Origin: Methylacidimicrobium sp. AP8 | GTDB taxonomy: Bacteria > Verrucomicrobiota > Verrucomicrobiia > Methylacidiphilales > Methylacidiphilaceae | Direction of reading: 5' to 3' | Length of the DNA: 64,000 nt | NCBI RefSeq assembly: GCF_903064525.1 | Contig: NZ_LR797830.1 | Span: 2,108,001 to 2,172,000 of the forward strand | Part shown: positions 23,887 through 32,559 of the stretch, piece after piece | How positions within the stretch are numbered: the first letter of the stretch is position 1 | Layout of the letters: the number at the start of each line of letters is the position of its first letter | Made by a program: the position numbers and the translations under genes | Notes under the pieces: generated by a model | Database searches by the model: none | Told to the model about the DNA's origin: nothing | The model's input: the letters and a program-made list of their open reading frames with translations, nothing else

Positions 23887-25002
23887 TCATAGTCCGTGGC
23901 CAACGCGATAGTGCAATTGCCCGATCCGGCGGATGATCTCCTCGTTGATTGCCTCCCGCAAGGGGCTGCCCCGGGGAAGCGCAAAGGCGTAGTCGATGCG
24001 TTGCAGCGGCTGCGGCACGATTTCAATCTCCCCCGCATAGGCCCTTCGCACCAAGTAGCGCAGCGTGGGCTCGCGCATGACGGCGGCATCGATCTTTCCG
24101 GCGACCAGCGCGGCGAGGCAATCCGGATAGGTGGGAAAGGAGAGCGCGTGCACCTTCTCGGCGGCCAGGAACTGCTCTCCTATGTCGCCGCGGACGCACC
24201 CCAGGCGGAGATCTTCCAATCTCCGGTGCTGCAACGACTGGTTGCTCACCTTCTCCACGGCGACGGCTGCGGTTACCCAAGCGGTAAAGCAGGAAACCAG
24301 GACCACGCCCACGAACATCCAGACCATGGCGATCGCCCTCCCTCTCGGGGTGCGCGGCACTTTGTCCCCGTATCCGATCGTGGTCATTGTCACGACCGCC
24401 CACCAGAAGGCGCTGCCGATGCCGTGGATCGTCTTTCCGCCGAAATGATCAGGGTTGTCTTTCCGCTCGACCAACCAGATCAGGATCCCCGCGAGCAGGG
24501 TAGCCAGGAGGAGCCCGGCCATCACGTAAACGAACTCCCGGCTGAGCAGAAAATGGACCACCGCCCACGCGGTGCTCGTCCGCTCCGAGCGGAAGGCCAG
24601 CGCCAGCGCGGAAGGGTAATACGGGTAACTATAGGAAATCTCGCGGGCATATTCGGGCGTCACGGCCACGCCCAGCGCGACGACGTCCACTCGGCCTTCC
24701 CGCAGGGCCGCGAGCATCGCGCCGGAACCGCCGGTGATTTCGACCAAGCGATAGGCCAAACCGAGATCGCCCGCGATCTCCCGCCATAGGTCGATGGCAT
24801 AGCCCTGCCATTCCCCCAGGGAGTCACGTTCGGCAAACGGTGGATCCTCGCTCACCCCGACGCGTAGAACTTTAGAACGGTTGAGAGGGGAAGGAGCGGT
24901 TGTCTGCGCAAGGGTCGCCGCAGGAAAACTCCACCCGGCGATCGCTGCCGCGCCGAGCAGCCAAAGGGCGTTTCGCCAAGCGCGGTCTTGTTTGCGCGTC
25001 AC
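23887..25002 (-). CDS. Glutamate-receptor-like potassium channel (GluR0-type)
   Basis: A 371-residue protein that inserts a potassium-channel pore into a periplasmic amino-acid-binding domain. After a signal peptide (LWLLGAAAIAGWSFPAATLA) the first binding lobe runs from VLRVGVSEDPPFAERD to about residue 150. Then come a membrane helix (VYVMAGLLLATLLAGILIWL), a pore loop with the selectivity filter TTIGYGDKVP near 230, a second helix (AMVWMFVGVVLVSCFTAW), and the second binding lobe with DAAVMREPTLRYLV. This is the layout of bacterial ionotropic glutamate receptors such as GluR0. GTG 25002 is chosen to place the signal peptide at the N-terminus; longer frames overlap the next gene. The ligand is unknown. 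Confidence 0.87.
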   Translation of the reverse strand: MTRKQDRAWRNALWLLGAAAIAGWSFPAATLAQTTAPSPLNRSKVLRVGVSEDPPFAERDSLGEWQGYAIDLWREIAGDLGLAYRLVEITGGSGAMLAALREGRVDVVALGVAVTPEYAREISYSYPYYPSALALAFRSERTSTAWAVVHFLLSREFVYVMAGLLLATLLAGILIWLVERKDNPDHFGGKTIHGIGSAFWWAVVTMTTIGYGDKVPRTPRGRAIAMVWMFVGVVLVSCFTAWVTAAVAVEKVSNQSLQHRRLEDLRLGCVRGDIGEQFLAAEKVHALSFPTYPDCLAALVAGKIDAAVMREPTLRYLVRRAYAGEIEIVPQPLQRIDYAFALPRGSPLREAINEEIIRRIGQLHYRVGHGL

Positions 25003-25078
25003 GCGGCTCGCAATGCCCGAAGCCCTTTCTTCTCGTTTCCACGCGGCCCGAAGGGCGCGGCCGACCGGTCCGCCCTTG

Positions 25079-25903
25079 TCACCGGCCGCGGCTGCCGGTC
25101 GTCTCGCAATCCCGGCCCGCCGTCTCCGACCCGCCCAAGGCCGCTTGGACCGCCTGCCGCCAGCTGCCGAAAAAGCGCCGCTTGCACGCGGCGGCAAAGA
25201 GGGCGGGCTCCCGATTCCGAACCTCTGTGCTCGTCAAGGGTACCCCTTGCCTGTGCAAGGCACGGATCCGATCGAGGACCTCGGCCTCGGTCCACCGTTT
25301 CCGCTTGCGAATCTTTGCATAGTCGAGCCCGGCTCGCTCCACGGCCGCAGCCCAGGAGCCGAACCGCCGCCTCGCCGTGGCGATCAAGGAGTTGGCATGC
25401 TCGTCCATGTGCTTGGAGCTCAAGTCCGCGGACTCGGCGTGCAGTCGACGGATCTCCCGCAGGATATCCGCATCCTTCCAGGACCGATACCGGTAGATGT
25501 CGGCGGGGGCGAGCCCGGCGGCCAGAAGGGCGTTCTTCCAACTCCCGAAGTAGACCGGACGAATGGCCGCGTAAACCATGGGAGCGTACGGGCTCAACAT
25601 CAAAGCCCGAAAGGAAAGGTCGGTCCCCTGCGCGTGGAGCGCACGGATCTTTTCCACGATGGTCTCCTTGGACCACCGTTGGTAGCGACGCACTTCCGCA
25701 TACGGAATCCCGGCGGCTTCCACGGCCTTCTCCCAGCTACCGAAGTAGCGGATCCCCGCGGCAAGAAGCTCTTGATAGTGCCGGCGCATGTAGTGGGAGT
25801 AGAGCGGCCGCCCTTGTTGGCGCCAAGCGCGGATCTCGCGCAGGAGAATCTCTTCCCTCCACTCCCGATTCGTCTTCCTAACCGGAGCTTCGCTGGTTTT
25901 CAT
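25079..25903 (-). CDS. Tandem HNR-type repeat protein, probable DNA-binding
   Basis: A 274-residue protein made almost entirely of four repeats of about 50 residues. Each has the pattern FGSW..A..AAG followed by a basic segment RRYQRW or similar, then an Ile/Leu-rich helix with IRALHAQG. The FGSW copies lie near residues 54, 108, 161 and 216. They match homing-endonuclease-associated (HNR) repeats, which are helix-turn-helix-like DNA contacts. No nuclease domain (LAGLIDADG, HNH or GIY-YIG) is seen. ATG 25903 (MKTSEAP) is preferred over an upstream TTG. The protein is strongly basic. It may be a sequence-specific DNA-binding protein of unknown target or the domesticated DNA-binding part of a mobile nuclease. 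Confidence 0.75.
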   Translation of the reverse strand: MKTSEAPVRKTNREWREEILLREIRAWRQQGRPLYSHYMRRHYQELLAAGIRYFGSWEKAVEAAGIPYAEVRRYQRWSKETIVEKIRALHAQGTDLSFRALMLSPYAPMVYAAIRPVYFGSWKNALLAAGLAPADIYRYRSWKDADILREIRRLHAESADLSSKHMDEHANSLIATARRRFGSWAAAVERAGLDYAKIRKRKRWTEAEVLDRIRALHRQGVPLTSTEVRNREPALFAAACKRRFFGSWRQAVQAALGGSETAGRDCETTGSRGR

Positions 25904-25983
25904 GATTGCTTTAAAATACAAAAATAGCGCCTAGTGCGGTCCTTGTCAATTATCTTTCCTAATGAAAGCAGCCCGCGTGCCAT

Positions 25984-27009
25984 TTAGAAGGGGTCCCCGC
26001 AAATCGCCCGCAGCTCCTCTCGGACCAAAGCGGGCCGAATTTCCGCAAGGCAGCCGACGGGCCTCTGCTGCAGGCATCGGGTTCGCCAGCACGGCGAGCA
26101 ACGGGCGGCTGCGGAGAGCACGCGCACCTGCCTTCCCACCGCCGCGGATTCCCGCCAGTCGGTCGGACCGAAGAGAATCAGGGTAGGCACCCCGAGAGCC
26201 GCCGCCAAGTGAGCGGGACCGGAATCGGGGCCCACCACCGCCTTCGCATGGCCCAGGATCGCCATCATCTGCCGCATGGGAAGGGAGCCGCGCAAGTCGA
26301 CCACGTTTTTCGCCTCCAAGGGGAACCAGGGCCCTACCCCCATCACCACGAAGCAAAGATCCGGAACGGATCGCGCCAGTTCTCCATAATAGCGCCAGGG
26401 CCAGAGCTTTGTCCTCCACCGCGCGTACGGATGCAATACCACGTAGCGCCCGCTCGGCAATCCGGACATCGGCAGCGATCCGGCATCCAGTCCATAATCC
26501 ACGGGTCCCTCAGGGACCCCCAAGTAGCGGAGGAAAGCGAGGTACCGCTCCTGGGCTGGCGGCGGAGGAGGCATGACCCGCTCACGATACACCAGAATCG
26601 AACCCTCCCGTCCGTTCCACGGGCCGATCCGCCGCTTCGCCCCGCTCAAGAGACAGAGAATGCCGCTGCGCAAAAGCCCTTGAAGATCGATAAGCAAATC
26701 GTACCGCTCTCTCCGGACGCTCGCGAGGCAGTGCGCGAGATCGAGGAGGAGCCGGGACGGCGTGCTTCGCCGCCGGGGAAACTCGACAAAGCGGTCGATC
26801 GCCGGGTGGTCCGTGAACAGCTCTCGGTACGGAGCGAAAGCCATCCAATGGATTTCGGCCGATGGCCATCGGCGCCGCAGGCCGGAGGCCACCGGAAGCG
26901 CTTGGACGACGTCCCCGAGCGAACTGAACTTGAGGATCAGGATCTTCTTCGGAGAGAACTCATCGTCCCCAAGCCGTCCCACCCGAAGCTCGCTCCGCCC
27001 GTCATTCAT
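25984..27009 (-). CDS. Glycosyltransferase family 9 (heptosyltransferase-like)
   Basis: A 341-residue GT-B enzyme of family 9, which transfers ADP-activated heptose to lipopolysaccharide core. The N-terminal motif [28 protein letters not shown] is followed by IHWMAF and [14 protein letters not shown]. The nucleotide-binding C-terminal half has [28 protein letters not shown], the family hallmark. The Cys-rich end [18 protein letters not shown] matches heptosyltransferases with a CxxC-type C-terminal segment. ATG 27009 is preferred over an upstream start. It is divergent from cysK, with 58 bp between. The exact acceptor and position in the core are unknown. Confidence 0.88.
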   Translation of the reverse strand: MNDGRSELRVGRLGDDEFSPKKILILKFSSLGDVVQALPVASGLRRRWPSAEIHWMAFAPYRELFTDHPAIDRFVEFPRRRSTPSRLLLDLAHCLASVRRERYDLLIDLQGLLRSGILCLLSGAKRRIGPWNGREGSILVYRERVMPPPPPAQERYLAFLRYLGVPEGPVDYGLDAGSLPMSGLPSGRYVVLHPYARWRTKLWPWRYYGELARSVPDLCFVVMGVGPWFPLEAKNVVDLRGSLPMRQMMAILGHAKAVVGPDSGPAHLAAALGVPTLILFGPTDWRESAAVGRQVRVLSAAARCSPCWRTRCLQQRPVGCLAEIRPALVREELRAICGDPF

Positions 27010-27067
27010 CCTTCCAGCCCGAGGTGCGAGCTTGACATATGTTCTCAAACTCTATAGAGAGCCAGCC

Positions 27068-28033
27068 ATGTCGATCTTCCCCACGGTGATCGCGACAATC
27101 GGACGCACCCCTCTCATTCAGCTCAACCGGCTCGCACGAGGAATTGAGGCAAGGGTAGTGCTGAAGGCGGAATTTTTCAACCCGCTTGGCAGCGTCAAGG
27201 ACCGGATCGGAGCCGCCATGATCGAGGCCGCAGAACGAGAAGGGCTCCTCAACGCAGAGACCGAAATCATCGAACCAACCTCCGGCAATACGGGCATCGC
27301 CCTGGCCTTTGTAGCAGCCGCCAAGGGATATCGCCTGACGTTGACGATGCCGGAGAGCATGAGCGTGGAGCGCCGAACGCTGCTGGCCCTGTTGGGAGCC
27401 AATTTGGTGCTTACCCCGGCCGCCGAAGGGATGGCCGGCGCCATTCGTCAGGCCATGGTCCTGAAAGAAAAGCGAGCCAACTCCTGGATTCCGCAGCAGT
27501 TCGAAAACCCCGCCAACCCGGACATCCACCGGCGCACCACAGCCGAAGAGATTTGGGCGGATACGGAGGGGGCCATCGATATTTTCGTGTCCGGGGTGGG
27601 CACCGGAGGCACGATCTCCGGCGTCGGCGAAGTGATCAAGGCGCGCAAGCCGAGTTTCCGCACCGTCGCCGTCGAGCCTCTCGGGTCGCCCGTCATCTCC
27701 CAGGCATTGCGAGGGGAGCCGCTGAAGCCGGGCCCTCATAAGATCCAAGGAATCGGGGCCGGCTTCGTCCCCAAGAATCTCAACCTCTCCGTCGTCGACG
27801 AGACCTTCTGCGTCGCCGACGCCGATGCGTTTGCGATGGCGCGTCGATTGGCTGCCGAAGAGGGGATCCTGGCCGGGATTTCCACGGGTGCGACCGTTCA
27901 CGCTGCGCTTGAGATCGCCAAGAGGCCGGAGAATCGAGGCAAGCTCATTGTCGCGGTTGCCGCCAGCACCGGGGAGCGCTACCTGAGCACGGCTCTTGCC
28001 GAAGAAGCTCGCCGTCGCGTGGGTTCCTTGTAA
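27068..28033 (+). CDS. cysK: O-acetylserine sulfhydrylase (cysteine synthase A)
   Basis: A 321-residue PLP enzyme that makes cysteine from O-acetylserine and sulfide. Evidence: [12 protein letters not shown], the PLP-binding Lys in [11 protein letters not shown] (about residue 43), the substrate loop [30 protein letters not shown] binding the cofactor phosphate, and [12 protein letters not shown] near the end. ATG 27068 is chosen over upstream in-frame codons because it matches the family N-terminus and length and lies outside the divergent glycosyltransferase gene. It stands alone in its direction before a 335-bp gap. Confidence 0.95.
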   Translation: MSIFPTVIATIGRTPLIQLNRLARGIEARVVLKAEFFNPLGSVKDRIGAAMIEAAEREGLLNAETEIIEPTSGNTGIALAFVAAAKGYRLTLTMPESMSVERRTLLALLGANLVLTPAAEGMAGAIRQAMVLKEKRANSWIPQQFENPANPDIHRRTTAEEIWADTEGAIDIFVSGVGTGGTISGVGEVIKARKPSFRTVAVEPLGSPVISQALRGEPLKPGPHKIQGIGAGFVPKNLNLSVVDETFCVADADAFAMARRLAAEEGILAGISTGATVHAALEIAKRPENRGKLIVAVAASTGERYLSTALAEEARRRVGSL

Positions 28034-28368
28034 GCTCCGGCGGATCCCCAGCGCTTTTCCGCTTGGGCCTGCGTCCGTCCCACTCCATACATAGGATGTC
28101 GACGTTCTTTTTGATTGCGAAGTCCGATTTCTAGCTCAATCCTACACTGCGTGGCTCATGAAGTTCGTGCCCGGGGCCCGGGCCGATGAGCCTGAATGCA
28201 AGGCGGGACGTAGTGGTTGTCCCGGTGTTGTATGGCGAGATGCTGCGATAAGGGCCGAAAAGTCGAAGGCCCGATAGCAGCCGGGCCTATTTCGCTAGCC
28301 ACTGGAAATCGCTTCTGAGACAGGCTGGCTAAACACTCGGGCAGTCCCTTGCGTATTCCCGATTTGGC
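28034..28368 (+). ncRNA. Intergenic region with clustered hairpins, possible structured RNA or long leader
   Basis: No open frame here is convincing. Three perfect stem-loops lie within 125 bases: GGCTCAT/ATGAGCC (28153-28159 with 28186-28192, enclosing a near-palindromic CCCGGGGCCCGGG), CGGGAC/GTCCCG (28204-28209 with 28219-28224), and GGGCC/GGCCC (28252-28256 with 28268-28272). The regular spacing suggests an RNA read rightward, either a standalone small RNA such as 6S RNA or a leader of the sigma factor gene. It does not match tmRNA, RNase P or SRP RNA landmarks. The strand and family are uncertain. Confidence 0.35.
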
Positions 28369-29205
28369 ATGATCGACAACGACTCAGCGCTCAAACTCTA
28401 TCTGCGGGAAATCAGCCAAATCCCCCTCTTGAGCCGAGAGGAGGAGGTGGAGCTGGCTCATCGGATCCAAAAGGGAGATGCGGCCGCCCGCCAGAAGATG
28501 ATCCAGGCCAACCTGAGGCTGGTCGTGAAGATCGCCCATGATTACGCGACCAGCGGTCTCCCTCTCCTCGACCTGATTTCCGAGGGCAATATCGGGTTGA
28601 TGAAAGCGGTCGACCGCTTCGATCCGTCCAAAGGCGGAAAGCTAAGCACCTATGCCGCCTGGTGGATCAAGCAATCGATCAAGCGGGCGCTGGCCAACCA
28701 GAGCAAGACGATCCGCCTGCCCGTGCATTTGGTCGACAAGATCGCTCGGATGCGGAGGACGGCGAGCCGGCTGGCGGAGGAGTTCGGCCGCGAACCGACC
28801 GACGACGAATTGGCCCAGGAGCTCGGCATCTCCTCCGCCCGCGTGGGAGAGCTGCGCACGATTGCGATTCAGCCCGCTTCCCTCAACGCGACCGTGGGAG
28901 AGGAGGAGGACGGTACCTCGCTCGGAGAGCTTGTCAAGGACGAAAGCGCGATCGATCCCGCTTCCATCATTCAAAACGAAAACTTACGAAAGACCGTGAT
29001 GGAGCTCCTGCCCACCCTCGATCCCCGGGAGCGCAAGATCCTCGCGCTTCGCTTCGGACTCGAGGGAAACGAGGAGATGACCTTGGAGGAGATCGGCAAG
29101 AAATTCCACGTGACGCGGGAACGGATCCGGCAGCTCCAAAACCTCGCCTTGCGGAAGGTGCGCCGAGCCCTGGAAAAGAAGGAAAAGCGTCAGCTCTCCC
29201 GATGA
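28369..29205 (+). CDS. RpoD-family (group 1/2) sigma factor, short form
   Basis: A 278-residue sigma-70 factor without region 1.1. Region 1.2 is DNDSALKLYLREISQIPLLSREEE, region 2 has NLRLVVKIAHDYATSGLPLLDLISEGNIGLMKAVDRFD and FSTYAAWWI-type STYAAWWIKQSIKRAL, region 3 follows, and region 4 ends with MTLEEIGKKFHVTRERIRQLQNLALRKVRR. These are the conserved determinants for -10 and -35 recognition by primary-type sigma factors. The length fits group 2 factors (RpoS-like) or a reduced RpoD. Which it is cannot be settled without seeing whether a longer RpoD exists elsewhere. It overlaps apt by 4 bases. Confidence 0.9.
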   Translation: MIDNDSALKLYLREISQIPLLSREEEVELAHRIQKGDAAARQKMIQANLRLVVKIAHDYATSGLPLLDLISEGNIGLMKAVDRFDPSKGGKLSTYAAWWIKQSIKRALANQSKTIRLPVHLVDKIARMRRTASRLAEEFGREPTDDELAQELGISSARVGELRTIAIQPASLNATVGEEEDGTSLGELVKDESAIDPASIIQNENLRKTVMELLPTLDPRERKILALRFGLEGNEEMTLEEIGKKFHVTRERIRQLQNLALRKVRRALEKKEKRQLSR

Positions 29206-29744
29206 CCTTCCTTCTCCAGAGCACCCTATCCCGGCTCCGGGGGAAAGTCCGCACGATTCCGGACTTTCCGAAAAAGGGGGTCCTCTACCGGGACATCACG
29301 CCGCTCATCGGAGACGGGCAGTTCTTTCGCTTGGTGATGACGGTCTTCCTGAAGAGGTACCAGCGACGGAAGATCGACAAGATCGCAGCCATCGACGCCC
29401 GAGGATTCATCTTCGCCGGAGCCTTGGCCCACATCCTCGGCGTCGGGCTCGTCCCGATTCGGAAGAAGGGAAAGCTTCCGTACCAGACGTACGAAACCGA
29501 ATACGCTTCCGAATACGGTCTTAACACCTTGACCATCCACCGGGATGCCATCGCTAAAGACGAACAGGTCCTGATTCTGGACGACGTGCTTGCCACGGGC
29601 GGCACGGCGGAAGCGGCGGCCAAGTTGATCGAGCGCTGCCAAGGAACGCTCGTCGAGCTCGGTTTCCTCATCGAGCTTCTGGATCTCAAGGGCAGGGAGC
29701 GTCTCTCCCGGTATCCGATCTACTCGATTCTGCAGTTTCCTTGA
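29202..29744 (+). CDS. apt: Adenine phosphoribosyltransferase
   Basis: A 180-residue purine-salvage enzyme making AMP from adenine and PRPP. Evidence: VRTIPDFPKKGVLYRDITPLIGD, IDARGFIFAGALAHILGVGLVPIRKKGKLP with the catalytic-loop region, YASEYGLNTLTIHRDAI, and the PRPP-binding motif VLILDDVLATGGTAEAA near 120-136. ATG 29202 overlaps the sigma-factor stop (ATGA), indicating translational coupling. The sequence is complete and of normal length. Confidence 0.95.
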   Translation: MTFLLQSTLSRLRGKVRTIPDFPKKGVLYRDITPLIGDGQFFRLVMTVFLKRYQRRKIDKIAAIDARGFIFAGALAHILGVGLVPIRKKGKLPYQTYETEYASEYGLNTLTIHRDAIAKDEQVLILDDVLATGGTAEAAAKLIERCQGTLVELGFLIELLDLKGRERLSRYPIYSILQFP

Positions 29745-29777
29745 TCCGTCTGGACGTGACCCCGCCCGGCCAAGCGG

Positions 29778-30104
29778 CTACCTCTTGAAGGCGAAGTAGA
29801 CCGCGGCGATTAGGAATCCGTAGGAGATCAGGAGATTCCATCGCGGAACGGCACCGAAGAGAAAATAGGCCACGATCGTGAAGACCAAGAGTGTGATACA
29901 CTCCTGGAGGATCTTGAGTTGGGTCACGGAGAACTCATAGGACCCGATCCGATTGGCGGGCACTTGGAAGATATACTCGAAAAACGCGAGCCCCCAGCTG
30001 GCGAGAATCGCAAGCAGAAGCGGCTGTTCCCGGAACTTCAAATGCCCGTACCAGGCAAGCGTCATGAAAAGGTTCGAAACAACGAGAAGGAGGATCGTTT
30101 TCAT
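29778..30104 (-). CDS. DUF486 / DMT-family small membrane protein
   Basis: A 108-residue protein with four predicted membrane helices. Family landmarks recalled for DUF486 are LFMTLAWYGHLKF near the N-terminus, SWGLAFFEYIFQVPANRIG in the middle and FSVTQLKILQECITLLVF. These proteins resemble small multidrug resistance transporters in size and topology, but their function is unknown. It converges with apt and lies 75 bp downstream of an exported-protein gene on the same strand. Confidence 0.85.
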   Translation of the reverse strand: MKTILLLVVSNLFMTLAWYGHLKFREQPLLLAILASWGLAFFEYIFQVPANRIGSYEFSVTQLKILQECITLLVFTIVAYFLFGAVPRWNLLISYGFLIAAVYFAFKR

Positions 30105-30179
30105 GCCGAGCCGGAGGGCTCACTGGCGGGGCGGCACGGATCGACGGGATACGCCGGCGGCTCCACGGAACGAAAGATC

Positions 30180-30806
30180 TTACCGAGGCGTTTCGGGAAG
30201 GTTCATCGACAGGATTCGAAAATCCGCCGGCGGTTCGAAGAGATCGGAAGGCTGAGGACCCGCTTGATACTGATCCCAATCGACCACCGTCTTCCCGTCG
30301 ACCGGAGCGACCCGCAAAGGGTGCTTGCCGGCTTCGTCCAGCCAGACATAGACGCTTTTCGCGTTTCCCTTCACTAGGTACTTCGCACACCGACGGCCAT
30401 GAACCGTCTCTTTCCCTTGCCACTCCCAGGAGGCCCCCGCTTCTCCCAGGAGGCCCGGATTCCCCGATCCTCCGGCGTCCCGATAGGCGCTCTCCAGAAC
30501 GAGCTTTTGCGCCGGCAGAATCGTGTAGACCTTCTTCTGATCCTTGCGCAAGACGATGACCTGGGTTTCGGGACCCTGCTGCACCTCCACCCGGAGCTTG
30601 TCACCGTCCCGATAAAGGTGCTGCACGAAAGCTCCCCCGCCATCCATCTGGACGGTTTGGACAACGGAGAATTGATTCGCCAGGACGTACGGTGCCTTGT
30701 TGATTTCCCCCAAGACAGGCGGAATCCCGCAGAGGAAGCAGCCTACCGCGAAAAGAAAGGCCTGCCACAGGCAACCCGCAACCCGGGCCACACGAAGATG
30801 TTCCAT
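30180..30806 (-). CDS. Exported protein of LolA/DUF4412-like type
   Basis: A 208-residue protein from ATG 30806. It has a signal peptide (VAGCLWQAFLFAVGCFLCGIPPVLG) and a mature part rich in beta-strand patterns such as GDKLRVEVQQGP, VIVLRKDQKKVYTILPAQK, GRRCAKYLVKGNAKSVYVWLD and KHPLRVAP. This resembles DUF4412 and LolA-like outer-membrane lipoprotein handling folds, where a curved sheet carries a hydrophobic ligand. The assignment rests on pattern only. The gene sits 14 bp downstream of rlmN on the same strand and may be its operon partner. The longer upstream frame runs inside rlmN and is rejected. Confidence 0.65.
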   Translation of the reverse strand: MEHLRVARVAGCLWQAFLFAVGCFLCGIPPVLGEINKAPYVLANQFSVVQTVQMDGGGAFVQHLYRDGDKLRVEVQQGPETQVIVLRKDQKKVYTILPAQKLVLESAYRDAGGSGNPGLLGEAGASWEWQGKETVHGRRCAKYLVKGNAKSVYVWLDEAGKHPLRVAPVDGKTVVDWDQYQAGPQPSDLFEPPADFRILSMNLPETPR

Positions 30807-30820
30807 CTTTCTTTCCCAGC

Positions 30821-31945
30821 CTACTCGCCTTTCGGCCGATCGACGAGCAACAAATGCGGTGGGCGCAGGACCTGCGTCCCGCGGGACGGAGGCACGGATT
30901 CGCCTCCTCCCGGAGAATCCCCCGGGGTTATCAGCCGAAGCTGGCCGCAGGCCGCATAGATCTCCTCCCCTTTCCGCCTCCGGACCGTGACACGGCATCC
31001 GGCCGCACGCAGCAGGCGTTCGAAGCGGTCCACGCGCTCGGGCTCGGGACGCTCCCACGGGAGCCCCTCGACCCGGTTATAAGGGATCAGATTGACCTTC
31101 GCCCGTAGCCGGCGCGCGATCCGCCCCAAGCGCGCCCCCTCCTTGTCCGAGTCGTTCACTCCCGCCAGCAGGATATACTCGAGGGTGACCGGCTGGCGCT
31201 TCTTCCGGCTGTACTCTTCACAGGCGTCGAGGAGCAAAGGAAGCGGATACCTGCGGTTGACCGGCATCAGCCGCGAGCGAAGGGCATCATCGGCCGCGTG
31301 GAGCGATACGGCCAGCCCCACGGCCAGCGGCTGATCCGCCAGCCGCCGGATCTCCGGAACCAAGCCGCTGGTCGATATCGTGATCCGCCGCGGGCTCATG
31401 GCAGCACCCCAAGGAGCCGTAATGAGGCGGAGGGCGCGCAGGAGAGAGTCCCAGTTGGCCAGAGGCTCCCCCATTCCCATGAAGACCAAGTTGTCCATGC
31501 GCCTTCCCACTATCGCTTCGGCCTGCAGCAGCTGCTCAACGATCTCGCCCGAAGAGAGGTTCCGCCGGAAGCCGAGCAGGCCGCTGGCGCAAAACGCGCA
31601 TCGGTACGCGCAGCCGATCTGACTGGATAGGCAGAGGGTCAGTCTGCCGGAACCGGGATCCGCTTCCGAGGGAATCACAACGCTTTCGACCGCCTCGCCG
31701 TCGTCCAGCTTCCAAAGCAGCTTTTGGACGCCGTCGGCGTTCTCGAGGCGACGAACCGCACGCAGGGCGCGGAGCCGGTACCGGCCGGCCAACTCCGCCC
31801 GGAGCGAGCTAGGCAGGCTCGTCATCCGCTCAAAGGACGGCGCTCGCTTCGCAAAGACCCACCGGCGCAAGATGCTGCGTTGGTAGGAGGGTCCGCTTCC
31901 TATCTCCCACTCGTCGGGAGTCTGGTCGAGGAGATGCCGTTTCAC
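30821..31945 (-). CDS. rlmN: 23S rRNA/tRNA adenine-C2 methyltransferase RlmN
   Basis: A 374-residue radical-SAM methylase that modifies A2503 of 23S rRNA and A37 of some tRNAs. The iron-sulfur motif is CAYRCAFC (C-x3-C-x2-C) near residue 118. Other family blocks are LCLSSQIGCAY, NLVFMGMGEPLANWD, RRITISTSGLVPEI, AVSLHAADDALRSRLMPVNRR and KVNLIPYN. The catalytic Cys in the C-terminal part lies in RAAGCRVTVRRRKGEEI with ACGQL further on. Length is normal. It is 44 bp downstream of dcd in the leftward cluster. Confidence 0.94.
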   Translation of the reverse strand: MKRHLLDQTPDEWEIGSGPSYQRSILRRWVFAKRAPSFERMTSLPSSLRAELAGRYRLRALRAVRRLENADGVQKLLWKLDDGEAVESVVIPSEADPGSGRLTLCLSSQIGCAYRCAFCASGLLGFRRNLSSGEIVEQLLQAEAIVGRRMDNLVFMGMGEPLANWDSLLRALRLITAPWGAAMSPRRITISTSGLVPEIRRLADQPLAVGLAVSLHAADDALRSRLMPVNRRYPLPLLLDACEEYSRKKRQPVTLEYILLAGVNDSDKEGARLGRIARRLRAKVNLIPYNRVEGLPWERPEPERVDRFERLLRAAGCRVTVRRRKGEEIYAACGQLRLITPGDSPGGGESVPPSRGTQVLRPPHLLLVDRPKGE

Positions 31946-31989
31946 CGGAAATCCCTTGCTCCGCGCATCGACTTGCCCGGCGTAGCCCT

Positions 31990-32559
31990 TTACGGCATGG
32001 GACAGGTTATCCCCCTCTGCCGCATGTACTTGCCGTTGCGCTCGGCATAAGAAACCTCGCAGAGTTCGGCCGCCTCCAAGAAAATGACCTGGGCCAAGCC
32101 TTCATTGGCGTAGACTTTCGCCGGCAGCGGGGTCGTGTTGGAGATCTCCAAGGTCACGTGCCCTTCCCATTCCGGTTCGAACGGGGTTACGTTCACGATG
32201 ATCCCGCACCGCGCGTACGTCGATTTTCCCAGGCAGATCGTGATGACGTTCCTGGGGATCCGGAAGTATTCCACGCTCCGCGCCAGCGCGAAGGAATTAG
32301 GGGGAATGATGCACACGTCGGCCGTCACATCGACGAAGGAACGCGGATCGAAGAGCTTCGGATCGACCACGGTGTTGAATACGTTCGTGAAAATCTTGAA
32401 CTCGTTCGACACGCGGAGGTCGTAGCCGTAGCTCGAAAGCCCATAGCTGACCACCGGTGCTTCGGAGTCGGCCTTGCGGACCTGGCTTTCGACGAAGGGT
32501 TCGATCATTCCCTCCTCCAGCGCCTTCCGGCGAATCCAGGCATCAGAGTGGACGCCCAT
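31990..32559 (-). CDS. dcd: dCTP deaminase
   Basis: A 189-residue trimeric dUTPase-fold enzyme that converts dCTP to dUTP for thymidylate synthesis. Evidence: [89 protein letters not shown] with the catalytic Arg-Glu region. Length matches the monofunctional bacterial enzyme. ATG 32559 (MGVHSDAW) is chosen; the longer frame runs inside the SDR gene. It overlaps the SDR stop by 17 bases. Confidence 0.94.
   Translation of the reverse strand: MGVHSDAWIRRKALEEGMIEPFVESQVRKADSEAPVVSYGLSSYGYDLRVSNEFKIFTNVFNTVVDPKLFDPRSFVDVTADVCIIPPNSFALARSVEYFRIPRNVITICLGKSTYARCGIIVNVTPFEPEWEGHVTLEISNTTPLPAKVYANEGLAQVIFLEAAELCEVSYAERNGKYMRQRGITCPMP

Noticed and set aside
26762-28033. CysK with a 102-residue N-terminal extension
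   Set aside because: The extension overlaps the divergent glycosyltransferase gene and has no fold; ATG 27068 matches the known cysteine synthase start.
28034-28368. tmRNA, RNase P or SRP RNA
   Set aside because: None of the landmark sequences is present: no tRNA-like T arm with an adjoining tag frame, no P4 helix motif, no SRP GGAAG tetraloop domain.
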